Source: Streptomyces sp. AM 4-1-1
GTDB lineage: Bacteria; Actinomycetota; Actinomycetes; Streptomycetales; Streptomycetaceae
Length of the DNA stretch: 64,000 bases
Assembly (NCBI RefSeq): GCF_029167625.1
Contig: NZ_CP119145.1
Location: forward strand, 3,100,001-3,164,000
Direction of reading: 5' to 3'
Part shown: piece after piece, positions 47,526-56,556 of the stretch
How positions within the stretch are numbered: position 1 is the first letter of the stretch
How the letters are laid out: each line of letters opens with the position of its first letter
Made by a program: the position numbers and the translations under genes
Notes under the pieces: model-generated
Seen by the model: the letters and a program-made list of their open reading frames with translations, nothing else
The model's database searches: none
What the model was told of the DNA's origin: nothing

Positions 47526-48578
47526 GTGGCCAAGGTGACGCGGGACGATGTGGCAAGGCTGGCGGGGACGTCCACCGCGGTGGTCAGCTATGTCATCAAC
47601 AACGGGCCGAGGCCGGTCGCCCCGGCCACGCGCGAGCGGGTGCTCGCCGCGATCAAGGAGCTGGGTTACCGGCCCGACCGGGTCGCGCAGGCGATGGCCT
47701 CCCGGCGGACCGACCTGATAGGGATGATCGTCCCCGACGCCCGTCAGCCGTTCTTCGCGGAGATGGCGCACGCGGTCGAACAGGCCGCCGCCGAGCGCGG
47801 AAAGATGGTCCTCGTCGGCAACTCCGACTACCGCGACGAGCGCGAGGTCCACTATCTGCGGGCCTTCCTCGGGATGCGGGTCTCCGGGCTGATCCTGGTC
47901 AGCCAGGGACCCAGCGAGCGGGCCGCGGCCGAGATCGAGGCGTGGGACGCCCGGGTGGTGCTGCTCCACGAGCGGCCCGAGGCGATCGACGACGTGGCCG
48001 TGGTGACGGACGACGTCGGCGGGGCGCAGCTCGCCACCCGGCACCTGCTGGAGCACGGCCACGCGTACGTCGCCTGCCTCGGCGGCATGGAGTCGACCCC
48101 GGTGGTCGGCGACCCGGTGGCCGACCACGTCGAGGGCTGGCGCCGGGCGATGCACGAGGCGGGGCGTTCGACGGAGGGCCGGCTGTTCCAGGCCCCGTAC
48201 AACCGTTACGACGCCTACCAGGTGGCGCTCAAGCTGCTGGCCGGGCCGGACAGGCCGCCGGCCATCTTCTGCGCGACGGACGACCAGGCGTTCGGTGTGC
48301 TGCGGGCGGCGCGCGAGCTGCGGATCGACGTGCCGGAGGGGCTGGCGGTGGCCGGTTTCGACGACGTGAAGGAAGCGGGACTGACCGATCCGCCGCTGAC
48401 GACCGTCTTCTCGGACCGCCCCGCGATGGCACGGGCCGCCGTGGACCTGGTGCTCGACGACGCGCTGAGGGTGTCGGGGTCGCGGCGTGAGCGGCTGAAG
48501 CAGTTCCCCTCGGCGCTGGTGGTACGGCGTTCGTGCGGATGCGGCGAACCGGTCCAGCCGTGGACACCGTCCGTGTGA
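47526..48578 (+). CDS. LacI-family regulator
   Basis: A 350-residue repressor. Helix-turn-helix [20 protein letters not shown] with hinge helix [20 protein letters not shown], then a periplasmic-binding-protein-like core ([57 protein letters not shown]) and a C-terminal RRSCGC block. GTG 47526 (VAKVTRDD) is more likely than ATG 47493. Effector unknown. The gene lies between glnR and the protease operon, as in other Streptomyces. Confidence 0.93.
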   Translation: MAKVTRDDVARLAGTSTAVVSYVINNGPRPVAPATRERVLAAIKELGYRPDRVAQAMASRRTDLIGMIVPDARQPFFAEMAHAVEQAAAERGKMVLVGNSDYRDEREVHYLRAFLGMRVSGLILVSQGPSERAAAEIEAWDARVVLLHERPEAIDDVAVVTDDVGGAQLATRHLLEHGHAYVACLGGMESTPVVGDPVADHVEGWRRAMHEAGRSTEGRLFQAPYNRYDAYQVALKLLAGPDRPPAIFCATDDQAFGVLRAARELRIDVPEGLAVAGFDDVKEAGLTDPPLTTVFSDRPAMARAAVDLVLDDALRVSGSRRERLKQFPSALVVRRSCGCGEPVQPWTPSV

Positions 48579-48610
48579 TGCCCTGAGACCCTTCGGGACC
48601 ACTGCCCTGG

Positions 48611-48810
48611 ACCACCGCACGTTCCGGTGCTCGGTACCACTGCACGTTCCAATGCCCGGGACCACCGCACGTCCCGGTGTTCGGGACCACCGCACGTCCC
48701 GATGCCCGGGACCACCGCACGTCCCGGTGTTCGGGACCACCGCACGTCCCGATGCCCGGGACCACCGCACGTCCCGGTGTTCGGTACCACTGCGCGTCCC
48801 GGGCGCTCAC
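48611..48810. repeat. 25-bp tandem array, eight units
   Basis: Eight contiguous 25-bp units begin ACCACCGCACGTCCCGGTGT or ACCACCGCACGTCCCGATGC. The central units (48661-48785) are near identical and alternate between a -GGTGTTCGGG and a -GATGCCCGGG ending, giving a 50-bp higher-order period. The outer units are more diverged. The array lies between the LacI gene stop and the protease gene. Confidence 0.95.
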
Positions 48811-48912
48811 CGCCCTGCCCCGGCCGCTCTTTATATGGGACATACACGGTTCTGGCGGCCTTCTCAGACCGTGCTCAGGCTCTTCTCATGTTCCCCGGAC
48901 ACGCTCGATGAC

Positions 48913-50136
48913 ATGACTGAGAGCCAGCGCCCGAGCGGCGAGCACACCGCGCAGCAGCAGTCCTCCTCCACGCACTCCCCGGACTCCGCGTATGCGCCGG
49001 GTGCCGGGCAGACCCCGTACCCGCCCTATGGAGACGCGGCCTACCCGCCGCCGCCCCCGTACGAGCCCGCTCGGCCGATCGCCGCCGGACCCGGGACCAC
49101 CGTCTGGCCGGGGCCGGGGCCGGGGCCGGAGGCGGGCGCCGGGTACGGCGGCGGGAACAACGGAGGCGGCGGCCACGGACTCCCGTACGCCCCGCTCGTC
49201 CCCGCGGGCCCCACTCCCCCGAAGCGTGCCGGGCGGGCCCGGGGCCCGGTGGCGCTGCTCGCCGCCGTGGCCATCGCCGCGGCGGTGGTCGGCGGCGGCA
49301 GCGCGACCCTCGTCGCGCAGCTCACCGACCACGGCACGCACAGCACGGCCTCCGGCAGTGTCGTCAGCGGCACCACCGTCTCGCAGAGCAGCGCGGGGAC
49401 CGTCGCCGGGGTCGCGAAGGCGGTGTCGCCCGCGATCGTCGAGATCGGTGCGACGTCGACGGCCGGCGAGTCGACCGGTTCGGGTGTGGTCGTCACCGCC
49501 GACGGCGAGATCGTCACCAACAACCACGTCGTCTCCGGCGCCGCGTCGATCCAGGTGACCATGAGCACCGGCAGGACGTACACCGCGGAGATCGTCGGCA
49601 CCGACCCCGACAAGGACCTCGCGCTCATCAAGCTCAAGGGCGCCAGTGGGCTGAAGACGGCCGCGCTCGGCGACTCCTCCTCGGTCCGGGTCGGCGACCA
49701 GGTCGTCGCGATCGGCTCGCCCGAGGGCCTGACCGGCACGGTCACCAGCGGCATCGTCTCCGCGCTCGACCGCGATGTCACGGTCGCCAAGGAGGAGTCG
49801 CGGAGCAGCCAGGAGCAGCAGGAGCAGCAGGGCCAGGGCGGCGGGGACGGCTGGCCGTTCGAGTTCGGCGGGCAGCAGTTCAACGGGGACACGGGTACGT
49901 CGAAGACCACGTACAAGGCCATCCAGACCGACGCCTCGCTGAACCCGGGTAACTCCGGTGGCGCCCTCATCAACATGAACGGCGAGATCATCGGTATCAA
50001 CTCCGCGATGTACTCGCCGAGTTCGTCCGGAGGCTCGACCGGTTCCGCCGCGGGCAGCGTCGGCCTCGGCTTCGCGATCCCGGTCGACACGGTCAAGGCG
50101 GACCTGAAGACGCTGCGGGCGGGCGACGGCATCTGA
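48913..50136 (+). CDS. Membrane-anchored trypsin-like serine protease (HtrA-like, no PDZ)
   Basis: A 407-residue protease. A Pro/Gly/Tyr-rich cytoplasmic segment (1-about 105) is followed by a transmembrane helix (about 110-130, ALLAAVAIAAAVVGGGSATL), then an extracytoplasmic chymotrypsin-fold domain. The catalytic triad is visible: His in EIVTNNHVVSG, Asp in DPDKDLALIKL and Ser in LNPGNSGGALI. An acidic/Gln-rich loop (SSQEQQEQQGQGGGDG) is inserted. The usual HtrA PDZ domain is absent; the protein ends after the protease domain. It precedes a response regulator/kinase pair by 204 bp, a synteny that suggests envelope-stress control. Confidence 0.93.
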   Translation: MTESQRPSGEHTAQQQSSSTHSPDSAYAPGAGQTPYPPYGDAAYPPPPPYEPARPIAAGPGTTVWPGPGPGPEAGAGYGGGNNGGGGHGLPYAPLVPAGPTPPKRAGRARGPVALLAAVAIAAAVVGGGSATLVAQLTDHGTHSTASGSVVSGTTVSQSSAGTVAGVAKAVSPAIVEIGATSTAGESTGSGVVVTADGEIVTNNHVVSGAASIQVTMSTGRTYTAEIVGTDPDKDLALIKLKGASGLKTAALGDSSSVRVGDQVVAIGSPEGLTGTVTSGIVSALDRDVTVAKEESRSSQEQQEQQGQGGGDGWPFEFGGQQFNGDTGTSKTTYKAIQTDASLNPGNSGGALINMNGEIIGINSAMYSPSSSGGSTGSAAGSVGLGFAIPVDTVKADLKTLRAGDGI

Positions 50137-50340
50137 GCCCGGCGGGGCGGTTGGGCGCGACGCCGGACCACGATCGTGCGAGGCTGAGGCACCCCGCCGA
50201 GCGCTCCACCGAGCACCCGTCGAGCACCCGTCGGAGCACTCCGCGGGGCACTCACCACGGGCGCCCCACCAGGAACACCCACCCGGAGCACTCACCGGAA
50301 AGACCGCCGGACCGGAAACGAGAAAGAGGACGAACGAGCG

Positions 50341-51075
50341 ATGAGCCACGCCGAAGACGATCCGCAGCGCATCCTGATCGTCGACGACGAGCCCGCCGTG
50401 CGCGAGGCCCTGCAACGCAGCCTGGCGTTCGAGGGATACGGCACCGAGGTCGCCGTCGACGGCCTCGACGCCCTCGCCAGGGCGGAGTCGTACGCCCCCG
50501 ACCTGATCGTCCTCGACATCCAGATGCCGCGGATGGACGGCCTCACCGCCGCCCGCCGCATCCGCTCCACCGGCAGCACCACCCCCATCCTGATGCTCAC
50601 CGCCCGCGACACCGTCGGCGACCGGGTCACCGGGCTCGACGCGGGCGCCGACGACTATCTCGTCAAGCCGTTCGAGCTGGACGAGCTGTTCGCCCGCATC
50701 CGCGCCCTGCTGCGCCGCAGCTCGTACGCGACGGCGGGCGGCGGCGACCTCCCCGACGACAACGTGCTGTCCTTCGCCGATCTGCGGATGGACCTGGCGA
50801 CCCGCGAGGTCACGCGCGGGACGCGCCGGGTGGAGCTGACCCGTACGGAGTTCACCCTGCTGGAGATGTTCCTGGCCCACCCGCGCCAGGTGCTCACCCG
50901 CGAACAGATCCTCAAGGCGGTGTGGGGCTTCGACTTCGAGCCCAGCTCCAACTCCCTGGACGTGTACGTGATGTACCTGCGCCGCAAGACGGAGGCCGGG
51001 GGCGAACCACGCCTGGTGCACACCGTCCGGGGCGTGGGGTACGCGCTGCGCGCCACGGGCGGCGGTGAGGGGTGA
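50341..51075 (+). CDS. OmpR-family response regulator
   Basis: A 244-residue response regulator. Receiver 1-125 ([20 protein letters not shown], phospho-acceptor Asp59 in [13 protein letters not shown], Lys in [12 protein letters not shown]) and winged helix ([49 protein letters not shown]). Its stop overlaps the kinase's ribosome-binding region, so the two are coupled. Probably controls the upstream protease gene. Confidence 0.95.
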   Translation: MSHAEDDPQRILIVDDEPAVREALQRSLAFEGYGTEVAVDGLDALARAESYAPDLIVLDIQMPRMDGLTAARRIRSTGSTTPILMLTARDTVGDRVTGLDAGADDYLVKPFELDELFARIRALLRRSSYATAGGGDLPDDNVLSFADLRMDLATREVTRGTRRVELTRTEFTLLEMFLAHPRQVLTREQILKAVWGFDFEPSSNSLDVYVMYLRRKTEAGGEPRLVHTVRGVGYALRATGGGEG

Positions 51076-51076
51076 G

Positions 51077-52498
51077 GTGACCGGGCTCCAGCGCCGGTTC
51101 CGCGCGCTTCCGCTCCGTTCCCGACTGGCGCTGCTGGTCGCCACCGCCGTGGCGATGGCGGTCGCCGCCGTCGCCGTGGCGTGCTGGTTCGTCACCAAGG
51201 CCCAGCTCGACGAACAACTGGACTCCTCGCTGCGTGACGTCACCGCCGACACCCGGTACGTGCAGGAACAGTTGCGCAACTGCGGGGGGACGGACAACTC
51301 GCCCGTGCCGCCGCCGCAGGGCTCGTACGTCGTACAGATCATCGACGCGTCCGGCACGGTGTGCGCGGCGCCCAACTCCTCGCCGATCCCCGTGACCCAG
51401 GAGGACATCGAGGTCGCGGCCCGAAGCCGGGGCGACGCCCTGCACTCGGCGAAGAACGCCGCGGGCAAGGAGATGCGGGTCCACACCTATCCGTACCCGT
51501 CGGGCGATCCCCAGTCCAACAGCAGGCTCGCCGTCTCCATCGCCCGTCCCCTGAGCGAGATCGACCAGCCGCTGTCCACGCTCGCGTGGGTGCTGTTGCT
51601 GACCTCCGGCATCGGCGTACTGGGCGCGGGCGCGGCCGGCCTCTGGGTCGCCCGCACCGGGCTGCGCCCGGTCGACGAACTGACCGGGGCAGTCGAGCAC
51701 GTGGCCCGTACCGAGGACCTGACCGTCCGCATCCCGGTCGAGGGCGAGGACGAGATCGCCCGGCTGTCACGCTCGTTCAACTCGATGACCGCCTCACTCG
51801 CCTCCTCCCGCGACCGGCAGGCCCAGTTGATCGCGGACGCCGGACACGAACTGCGCACCCCGCTCACCTCCCTGCGCACGAACGTCGAACTGCTCGCCCG
51901 CAGCGACGAGACCGGCCGGGCCATCCCGCCGGACGACCGCAAGGCGCTGATGACGTCCGTCAAGGCGCAGATGACCGAACTGGCCTCGCTCATCGGCGAC
52001 CTCCAGGAACTGGCCCGCCCGGACGCCACTCACCCCGGTCCGCTCCAGGTCGTCGCGCTGCACGACATCGTGGACGCGGCCCTGCGCCGGGCCAGGCTGC
52101 GCGGCCCCGAACTGACGATCGAAGCCGACCTGTCACCGTGGTACGTCCGCGCGGAACCGGCCGACCTGGAGCGCGCGATCGTCAACATCCTGGACAACGC
52201 GGTGAAGTTCAGCCCGTCCGGCGGCACGATCGAGGTCACCCTGCGGTCCGGTGCGCTGACGGTACGGGACCACGGCCCCGGCATCCCGGCCGAAGACCTC
52301 CCCCACGTCTTCGAACGCTTCTGGCGCTCCCCGTCCGCCCGCCAACTCCCCGGCTCCGGCCTGGGCCTGTCGATCGTGGCCCGCACGGTCCAGCAGTCGG
52401 GCGGCGAGATCGCCCTCCGCCCGGCGGGCGGCGGCGGCACGGAGGCCACGATCCGGCTGCCGGGCGCCCCGCAACCGCCGCCGACGACGATGCCGTGA
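51077..52498 (+). CDS. Sensor histidine kinase
   Basis: A 473-residue membrane kinase: membrane helix (about 14-36), an extracytoplasmic sensor of about 130 residues containing two Cys (CGGTDN, CAAPN), second helix (LAWVLLLTSGIGVLGAGAAG), HAMP, H-box LIADAGHELRTPLTSLRTN, N-box IVNILDNAVKFSP, G1 VRDHGPGIP and G2 SGLGLSIVA. GTG 51077 has GAGGGG at 4 nt and overlaps the response-regulator end region. The partner is the regulator at 50341. Confidence 0.95.
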   Translation: MTGLQRRFRALPLRSRLALLVATAVAMAVAAVAVACWFVTKAQLDEQLDSSLRDVTADTRYVQEQLRNCGGTDNSPVPPPQGSYVVQIIDASGTVCAAPNSSPIPVTQEDIEVAARSRGDALHSAKNAAGKEMRVHTYPYPSGDPQSNSRLAVSIARPLSEIDQPLSTLAWVLLLTSGIGVLGAGAAGLWVARTGLRPVDELTGAVEHVARTEDLTVRIPVEGEDEIARLSRSFNSMTASLASSRDRQAQLIADAGHELRTPLTSLRTNVELLARSDETGRAIPPDDRKALMTSVKAQMTELASLIGDLQELARPDATHPGPLQVVALHDIVDAALRRARLRGPELTIEADLSPWYVRAEPADLERAIVNILDNAVKFSPSGGTIEVTLRSGALTVRDHGPGIPAEDLPHVFERFWRSPSARQLPGSGLGLSIVARTVQQSGGEIALRPAGGGGTEATIRLPGAPQPPPTTMP

Positions 52499-52727
52499 GG
52501 GGCCCGGACGGGTGGCGTCGGCCTCGAACGGGGCTGCGTACCGGACGTGTACGGCCCTGACGGCTCCGTACTGCCCCGATACGGCCCCACCGCGCGGAAC
52601 GAGGCAATGCCACGGGTGGAGCAACGCGCGGAGTACGGGCACTCGGTGAAGCCGATCGCACCCGCAGGGGGCGCCGTTCCCAGCGGGCCGCCGTCCGAGG
52701 GCAGATGGCGTGGTGACCGTCCGCCCC
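52499..52727. other. Intergenic gap between convergent operons
   Basis: About 230 bp between the histidine kinase stop and the stop of the minus-strand phosphoramidate-type operon. It contains short TACGGCCC/CCGTAC repeats and no gene. A weak stem could terminate either operon, but none stands out. Confidence 0.5.
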
Positions 52728-53600
52728 TCACGCCTCCGCCGGCCGGTAACCGAACCGGGCCGCCACGGACCGCGTCCGCGGTGCGGAGAAGCACGTCATC
52801 AGCCGCGGGGTCATCCACTCCCGCCATTCTCCCGGCTTCCCTCTGCGCATGATGTGCTGCTGCCGGCCGGGGGCGCTCTCCGAGCCGCTGTTGCGTTCCT
52901 CGTGGGCGCGCATGGCGGTGAAGGAGCTGCGCTCGACCGCCGCGGCGACCTGCTGAGGCCGAGCCATCACACCGAACTCCCGCAGGGCGCGGCAGATCGT
53001 TGTCGAGGGGGCGGCCTTGATGTCCTCGAAGCGTGTCGTCGTGTGACGCCGGTGGACGGCGGTCGCGTCGAGCCACGTGTCGTAGAAGTGGTTCCAGTCG
53101 TCGACCGGCTTCAGGCCGGCCGGCCCCGGGCGGTGGAGCCAGTTCTCGAAGGTTCCCGCCGCCGTGTCCGCCGGGTCCTGGGCGTAGTCGACGCGGAAGC
53201 GGTATCGCGAGTAGAGGGCGTCCCGGGGGTCCCGGACGAGAATCCACGACCCGAGCAGAGGGCGGTCGCCGAAGTGGCCGGGGGGAAGGTGGGTCTTCAC
53301 GAACCGGGGCCACGGCCGACGGCCCGACGCGTGCGCTGAGTCCTTCGTGTGGCTGGCGGCCAGACGCCGGCGCCATTCGGCGTGCTCCTCCACCGGCCGG
53401 CCGGTGCCGTCGGGCGACAGCCGCTCGGTGTAGGCGTCGACGTAGTTGAGCCCCAGCTCCAGCAGGATGTTGCCGACCAGCGACTGGCCCGCGCCGCCGA
53501 AACTGGCTATCACCACGTCTCTGTCGCCCAGTACGGCGATGTTCTCCTCGTGGAGGTCGCTGATGCGGTCACGGAGGCCGTGGTGCTGGTCGCGGGTCAT
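52728..53600 (-). CDS. PAPS-sulfotransferase-fold protein; candidate phosphoramidate transferase
   Basis: A 290-residue sulfotransferase-family protein. The 5'-phosphosulfate-loop region is VVIASFGGAGQSLVGNILLE (about 29-48), the 3'-phosphate-binding strand-helix is SWILVRDPRDALYSRYRF (about 118-135), and the C-terminal RRGKPGEWREW (252-262) corresponds to the RKGxxGDWK motif that holds the 3'-phosphate of the donor. It is the last gene of the seven-gene operon, 4 bp after the MFS gene. The ordinary reading is sulfation with PAPS. Because the operon should make a 3'-phospho-CDP-amidate donor, transfer of a phosphoramidate group is an alternative I find plausible but unproven. Confidence 0.85.
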   Translation of the reverse strand: MTRDQHHGLRDRISDLHEENIAVLGDRDVVIASFGGAGQSLVGNILLELGLNYVDAYTERLSPDGTGRPVEEHAEWRRRLAASHTKDSAHASGRRPWPRFVKTHLPPGHFGDRPLLGSWILVRDPRDALYSRYRFRVDYAQDPADTAAGTFENWLHRPGPAGLKPVDDWNHFYDTWLDATAVHRRHTTTRFEDIKAAPSTTICRALREFGVMARPQQVAAAVERSSFTAMRAHEERNSGSESAPGRQQHIMRRGKPGEWREWMTPRLMTCFSAPRTRSVAARFGYRPAEA

Positions 53601-53604
53601 GTGA

Positions 53605-55044
53605 TCACTCCTTCGCGGGGACGGTGGTTCCGCCGCGACCGCTACGGCCGGGGCGTCCTGAGAACTTGGTCAGCAGGCCGCCGGCGAGAGCGCCCACGGC
53701 CGCGATGGCGAAGGCGAGTTGATAGCCGGTGGCGAGGGCGGACGGTGCGCGGGCGTCGACTTCGGCACCGGTGCGAGCGGCGGCCACGGTCGCGAGTGCC
53801 GCGACGACGAGCGTCGTCGAGAGGTACTTCGACGTCTCGTAGAGCCCGTAGGCCGCGCCCTTGTCCTCGGACGGCACGTTCTTGCCCGCGGCCACGTTGA
53901 AGGCGACGACCGACACCGTGCTGCCCAGTCCCAGCAAGGCGAAGCTGGGCAGGAAGAACACGGCGTAGGCGCCCTCGCGCGGCGCCGTCGCCAGCAGCGC
54001 CAGTCCGACGGCGCAGACGACCTGGGCCGCCAGCACCACGCTCGTCCAGTGATGCGCGCGGAGCAGCCGGTTGGCCACGGGGGAGCCCAGGAGCACGGCC
54101 AGGCCGAGGGGGCTGAACGCCAGGCCCGCGGTCAGCGGACCGTAGCCGCGCGCGTTCTGCAGATACAGCAGGCAGATGAAGACCATGCCGTCATAGGCCA
54201 GTACCTGGCTGGGGGTGCCGATGACCGCGGTACGGAACTCGCGGTCCTTCCACAGCCGCGGTCGCACGAAACGGGAGGAGCCGCGACGCTCGCGGACGCA
54301 GAGGATCGCGAGGAGGACCAGGGACGCGGAGAGGGCTCCGACGGTCGTGGCGGAGAACGGGCCCTTGCGTTCGATGTTGGTGATCGAGAACACCAGGAGC
54401 ATCAGCCCCGTCACCGACAGGACCGTGGCGGCGCCGTTGAGCCGGTCCGGGCGCGTCTCGGACCTCCCGGGTGACAGGACCCTGGTCGCCGTCACCGCCG
54501 TGGCGGCCGCCACGGGGACGGTGAGGAGGAAGACGTACCGCCACCCCAGTCCCTGCGTGATCAGCCCGCCGATGACCGCTCCGCCCGCCGCGCCCAGGCC
54601 CCCGGCCACTGCGACGGCCGAGAACGTCCAGTTCCGCTGCTCGGGCGTGGGCATCGCGCTGATGGTGGCGAAGGAGTTGGGTACCGCCAGGGCCGCGCCG
54701 ACCCCTTGCAGCACGCGGGCGACGAGGATCAGCCAGACCGTGGGGGACAGGCCGGCGAGCAGCAGGCCGGCCGTGAACAGGCACAGTCCGGTCACCAGTA
54801 CGCGCCGCCGCCCGTAACGGTCGCCGCACCGGCCCCCGAACAGCAGCAGGGCGGCCAGGGGAAGCGCGTAACCGGTGATGAGCCACTGGGCGTCCAGTTG
54901 GCTGATCCCGAGTTCGTCCTGGATCGCGGGCAGTGCGACCGTGACGACGAGGCCGTCGAACACCGCCAGGAAGTTGGTGGCGGACAACAGCGCCGCGACC
55001 AGGTGGAACCGGTGGGGCCGCGGCCCGGCGTGAGTGGTCGGCAC
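53605..55044 (-). CDS. MFS exporter (DHA2-like)
   Basis: A 479-residue transporter with about 14 hydrophobic segments. Family motifs: FDGLVVTVALPAIQDELG near helix 1, motif A GRCGDRYGRRRVLVTGL and motif C-like AGGLGAAGGAVIGG. GTG 55044 is preferred (GGGAG 6 nt upstream); TTG 55047 is adjacent. It sits within the operon between the cytidylyltransferase-like and sulfotransferase-like genes, so it is the likely exporter of the pathway product, or the self-protection pump. Confidence 0.92.
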   Translation of the reverse strand: MPTTHAGPRPHRFHLVAALLSATNFLAVFDGLVVTVALPAIQDELGISQLDAQWLITGYALPLAALLLFGGRCGDRYGRRRVLVTGLCLFTAGLLLAGLSPTVWLILVARVLQGVGAALAVPNSFATISAMPTPEQRNWTFSAVAVAGGLGAAGGAVIGGLITQGLGWRYVFLLTVPVAAATAVTATRVLSPGRSETRPDRLNGAATVLSVTGLMLLVFSITNIERKGPFSATTVGALSASLVLLAILCVRERRGSSRFVRPRLWKDREFRTAVIGTPSQVLAYDGMVFICLLYLQNARGYGPLTAGLAFSPLGLAVLLGSPVANRLLRAHHWTSVVLAAQVVCAVGLALLATAPREGAYAVFFLPSFALLGLGSTVSVVAFNVAAGKNVPSEDKGAAYGLYETSKYLSTTLVVAALATVAAARTGAEVDARAPSALATGYQLAFAIAAVGALAGGLLTKFSGRPGRSGRGGTTVPAKE

Positions 55045-55094
55045 CAAGGGCTCCCGGGGGAAGAGGTCGTACGCGGAGTGCGGGTGCGCCGTCT

Positions 55095-55922
55095 TCAGCG
55101 ACGGCCCGGTGCCGCTCCCGGCACCGGGTCCGGCGGTGAGACGGGTCCGGCGGCCGTCGTCGCGAGGCCGAGCAGCCGGTCGAGGTCGGCGAGCCGTGCG
55201 CGGCCCGCCGCCACGTCGGTGGGGGAGTCGAACTCGTACCAGGGACCGGACACGGGCACCGCCGGGACGCGCACGTCGTGCCGGGTGATGAGCCGGGCGA
55301 GCAGCGCGGTCATGTCCCGGCGCGTACCTGCGCCCGACTCGTCGAGGGCCGCGTGGAGGCGCTGCCAGCCCGCCGGTTCCGTCTTGAACAGCCCTGTGTA
55401 CTGCCCTTCGACCTCATCGGTGGTGGCGGGCCGGCCGCCGATCTCACGGACCGTTCCGTCCGGGCGCAGACGGAAGGTCTCCGCGTCGCTGAGCGGGTCC
55501 GCGAAGCGCTGTGCCCACAGCTCCGACCAGTCCGGGTCGTAGGTGATCACGATGTCGCCCGGCTGATCGCGGAGGCGCTCGACCGCCGCGGGCGGGAAGA
55601 CTATGTCGCCGTAGCAGACGACCGTGGGCTCCCGGCGGAGCCATGCTCCGGCGCAGGCCAGTGAGTCGGTCATGTCCGACTTCGCCCAGCGGGCGTTGTG
55701 GAGGAGGACGAGGCCCGAGGCGTCGAACCGCTGCGCCTGCCAGCCGGTGACCACCGCGATGTCGTGGATGGACGCCGCGCGCAGAGCGGCGAGCTGACGG
55801 TCCAGAAGTCGCGCGCCGCCGATCCGGAGCAGGCTCTTGGGCCCGTCCGCCGTGAGCTGTCCCATCCGTGATCCGCGGCCGGCTGACAGGATGACCGCTT
55901 TCCGGGGGAGCGCCATGGTCAT
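55095..55922 (-). CDS. Phosphocholine-cytidylyltransferase-like NTP transferase (Cj1416-type)
   Basis: A 275-residue nucleotidyltransferase. The nucleotide loop is VILSAGRGSRMGQLTADGPK (Gly-rich loop, Arg, Lys), followed by LLRIGGARLLDRQL, NARWAKSDMTDSLACAGAWL (choline-phosphate-cytidylyltransferase-like NxRxxxSNMxxSL) and the metal site VCYGDIVFPP. These features match LicC-like enzymes, the family of Campylobacter Cj1416, which makes CDP-L-glutamine from CTP and phosphoglutamine. ATG 55922 overlaps the preceding hydrolase stop by 4 nt. Predicted step: CTP + L-glutamine phosphate to CDP-glutamine. The substrate is inferred from operon context. Confidence 0.85.
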   Translation of the reverse strand: MTMALPRKAVILSAGRGSRMGQLTADGPKSLLRIGGARLLDRQLAALRAASIHDIAVVTGWQAQRFDASGLVLLHNARWAKSDMTDSLACAGAWLRREPTVVCYGDIVFPPAAVERLRDQPGDIVITYDPDWSELWAQRFADPLSDAETFRLRPDGTVREIGGRPATTDEVEGQYTGLFKTEPAGWQRLHAALDESGAGTRRDMTALLARLITRHDVRVPAVPVSGPWYEFDSPTDVAAGRARLADLDRLLGLATTAAGPVSPPDPVPGAAPGRR

Positions 55923-56554
55923 GAATCCTCTCGGAACATGTCGTCGAGCAGGGTGATGTCGGCCGGGTCGGGAGTGTCGGCCCGCTCGGGGTGCCACATC
56001 ACCGCCGCGATGCGGGTCCCGGGCAGCCGGACCGCTTCGATCAGCGGGCCGCTGCGTGCCGTCACCTCGAAGGCGGGCGGTGCCTCCCGGCACGCCCAGC
56101 TGTGGTAGCTGTTCACGACACGTCCGGCGTGGTCACCGGTCAGCCGGTGCCTCGTGGCCACGTGTCCTTCGACCCGTGACAGCTCGGCCCCGTGGACGCG
56201 GAGGATCATGAGCATTCCCCTGCACACACCGAGGAGCGGCGTACTCCGAGCGGCTGCCCGCCGTATCAGGTGCTCCTCCAGCACGTCGCGTTCGACGGCG
56301 TCGCCGCCGAGAGCGGCCGGATCGTTCCCGCCCGTGAGGATGACGCCGGCGCAGCCGCTGCGTTCGAGCGTGGCGTCGGCCAGCTCCGGTTCGAGGGGGA
56401 GGGGGACGGCGAGGAGCCCGCAGGCGGCGAGGAAGACGTTCCACCGCACGTCGAGCGCCAGGCGGCGCTCCCCGTGGGAGTCGGGCGGGAGGAGCCGCTG
56501 GGTGAGTCCCACGGGCGTGGTGGGGCCGCCCGGCCGTGGGTACGTGAAACGCAT
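55919..56554 (-). CDS. Class I glutamine-amidotransferase-like hydrolase (Cj1417-type)
   Basis: A 211-residue protein of the gamma-glutamyl hydrolase/GATase1 fold. The nucleophile elbow LLGVCRGMLMI has Cys111, and MWHPERAD gives His188 and Glu190 for the triad. VILTGGNDPAALGG and VVNSYHSWAC are typical blocks. It is free-standing, with no synthetase partner domain. In Campylobacter, Cj1417 uses this fold to hydrolyse CDP-glutamine to CDP-amidate and glutamate. The same role is inferred here from adjacency to the cytidylyltransferase. ATG 56554, 2 bp after the methyltransferase stop. Confidence 0.85.
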   Translation of the reverse strand: MRFTYPRPGGPTTPVGLTQRLLPPDSHGERRLALDVRWNVFLAACGLLAVPLPLEPELADATLERSGCAGVILTGGNDPAALGGDAVERDVLEEHLIRRAAARSTPLLGVCRGMLMILRVHGAELSRVEGHVATRHRLTGDHAGRVVNSYHSWACREAPPAFEVTARSGPLIEAVRLPGTRIAAVMWHPERADTPDPADITLLDDMFREDS

Positions 56555-56556
56555 CG

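Noticed and set aside
48611..48810. 25-bp tandem array as a CRISPR
   Set aside because: Units are contiguous with no unique spacers.
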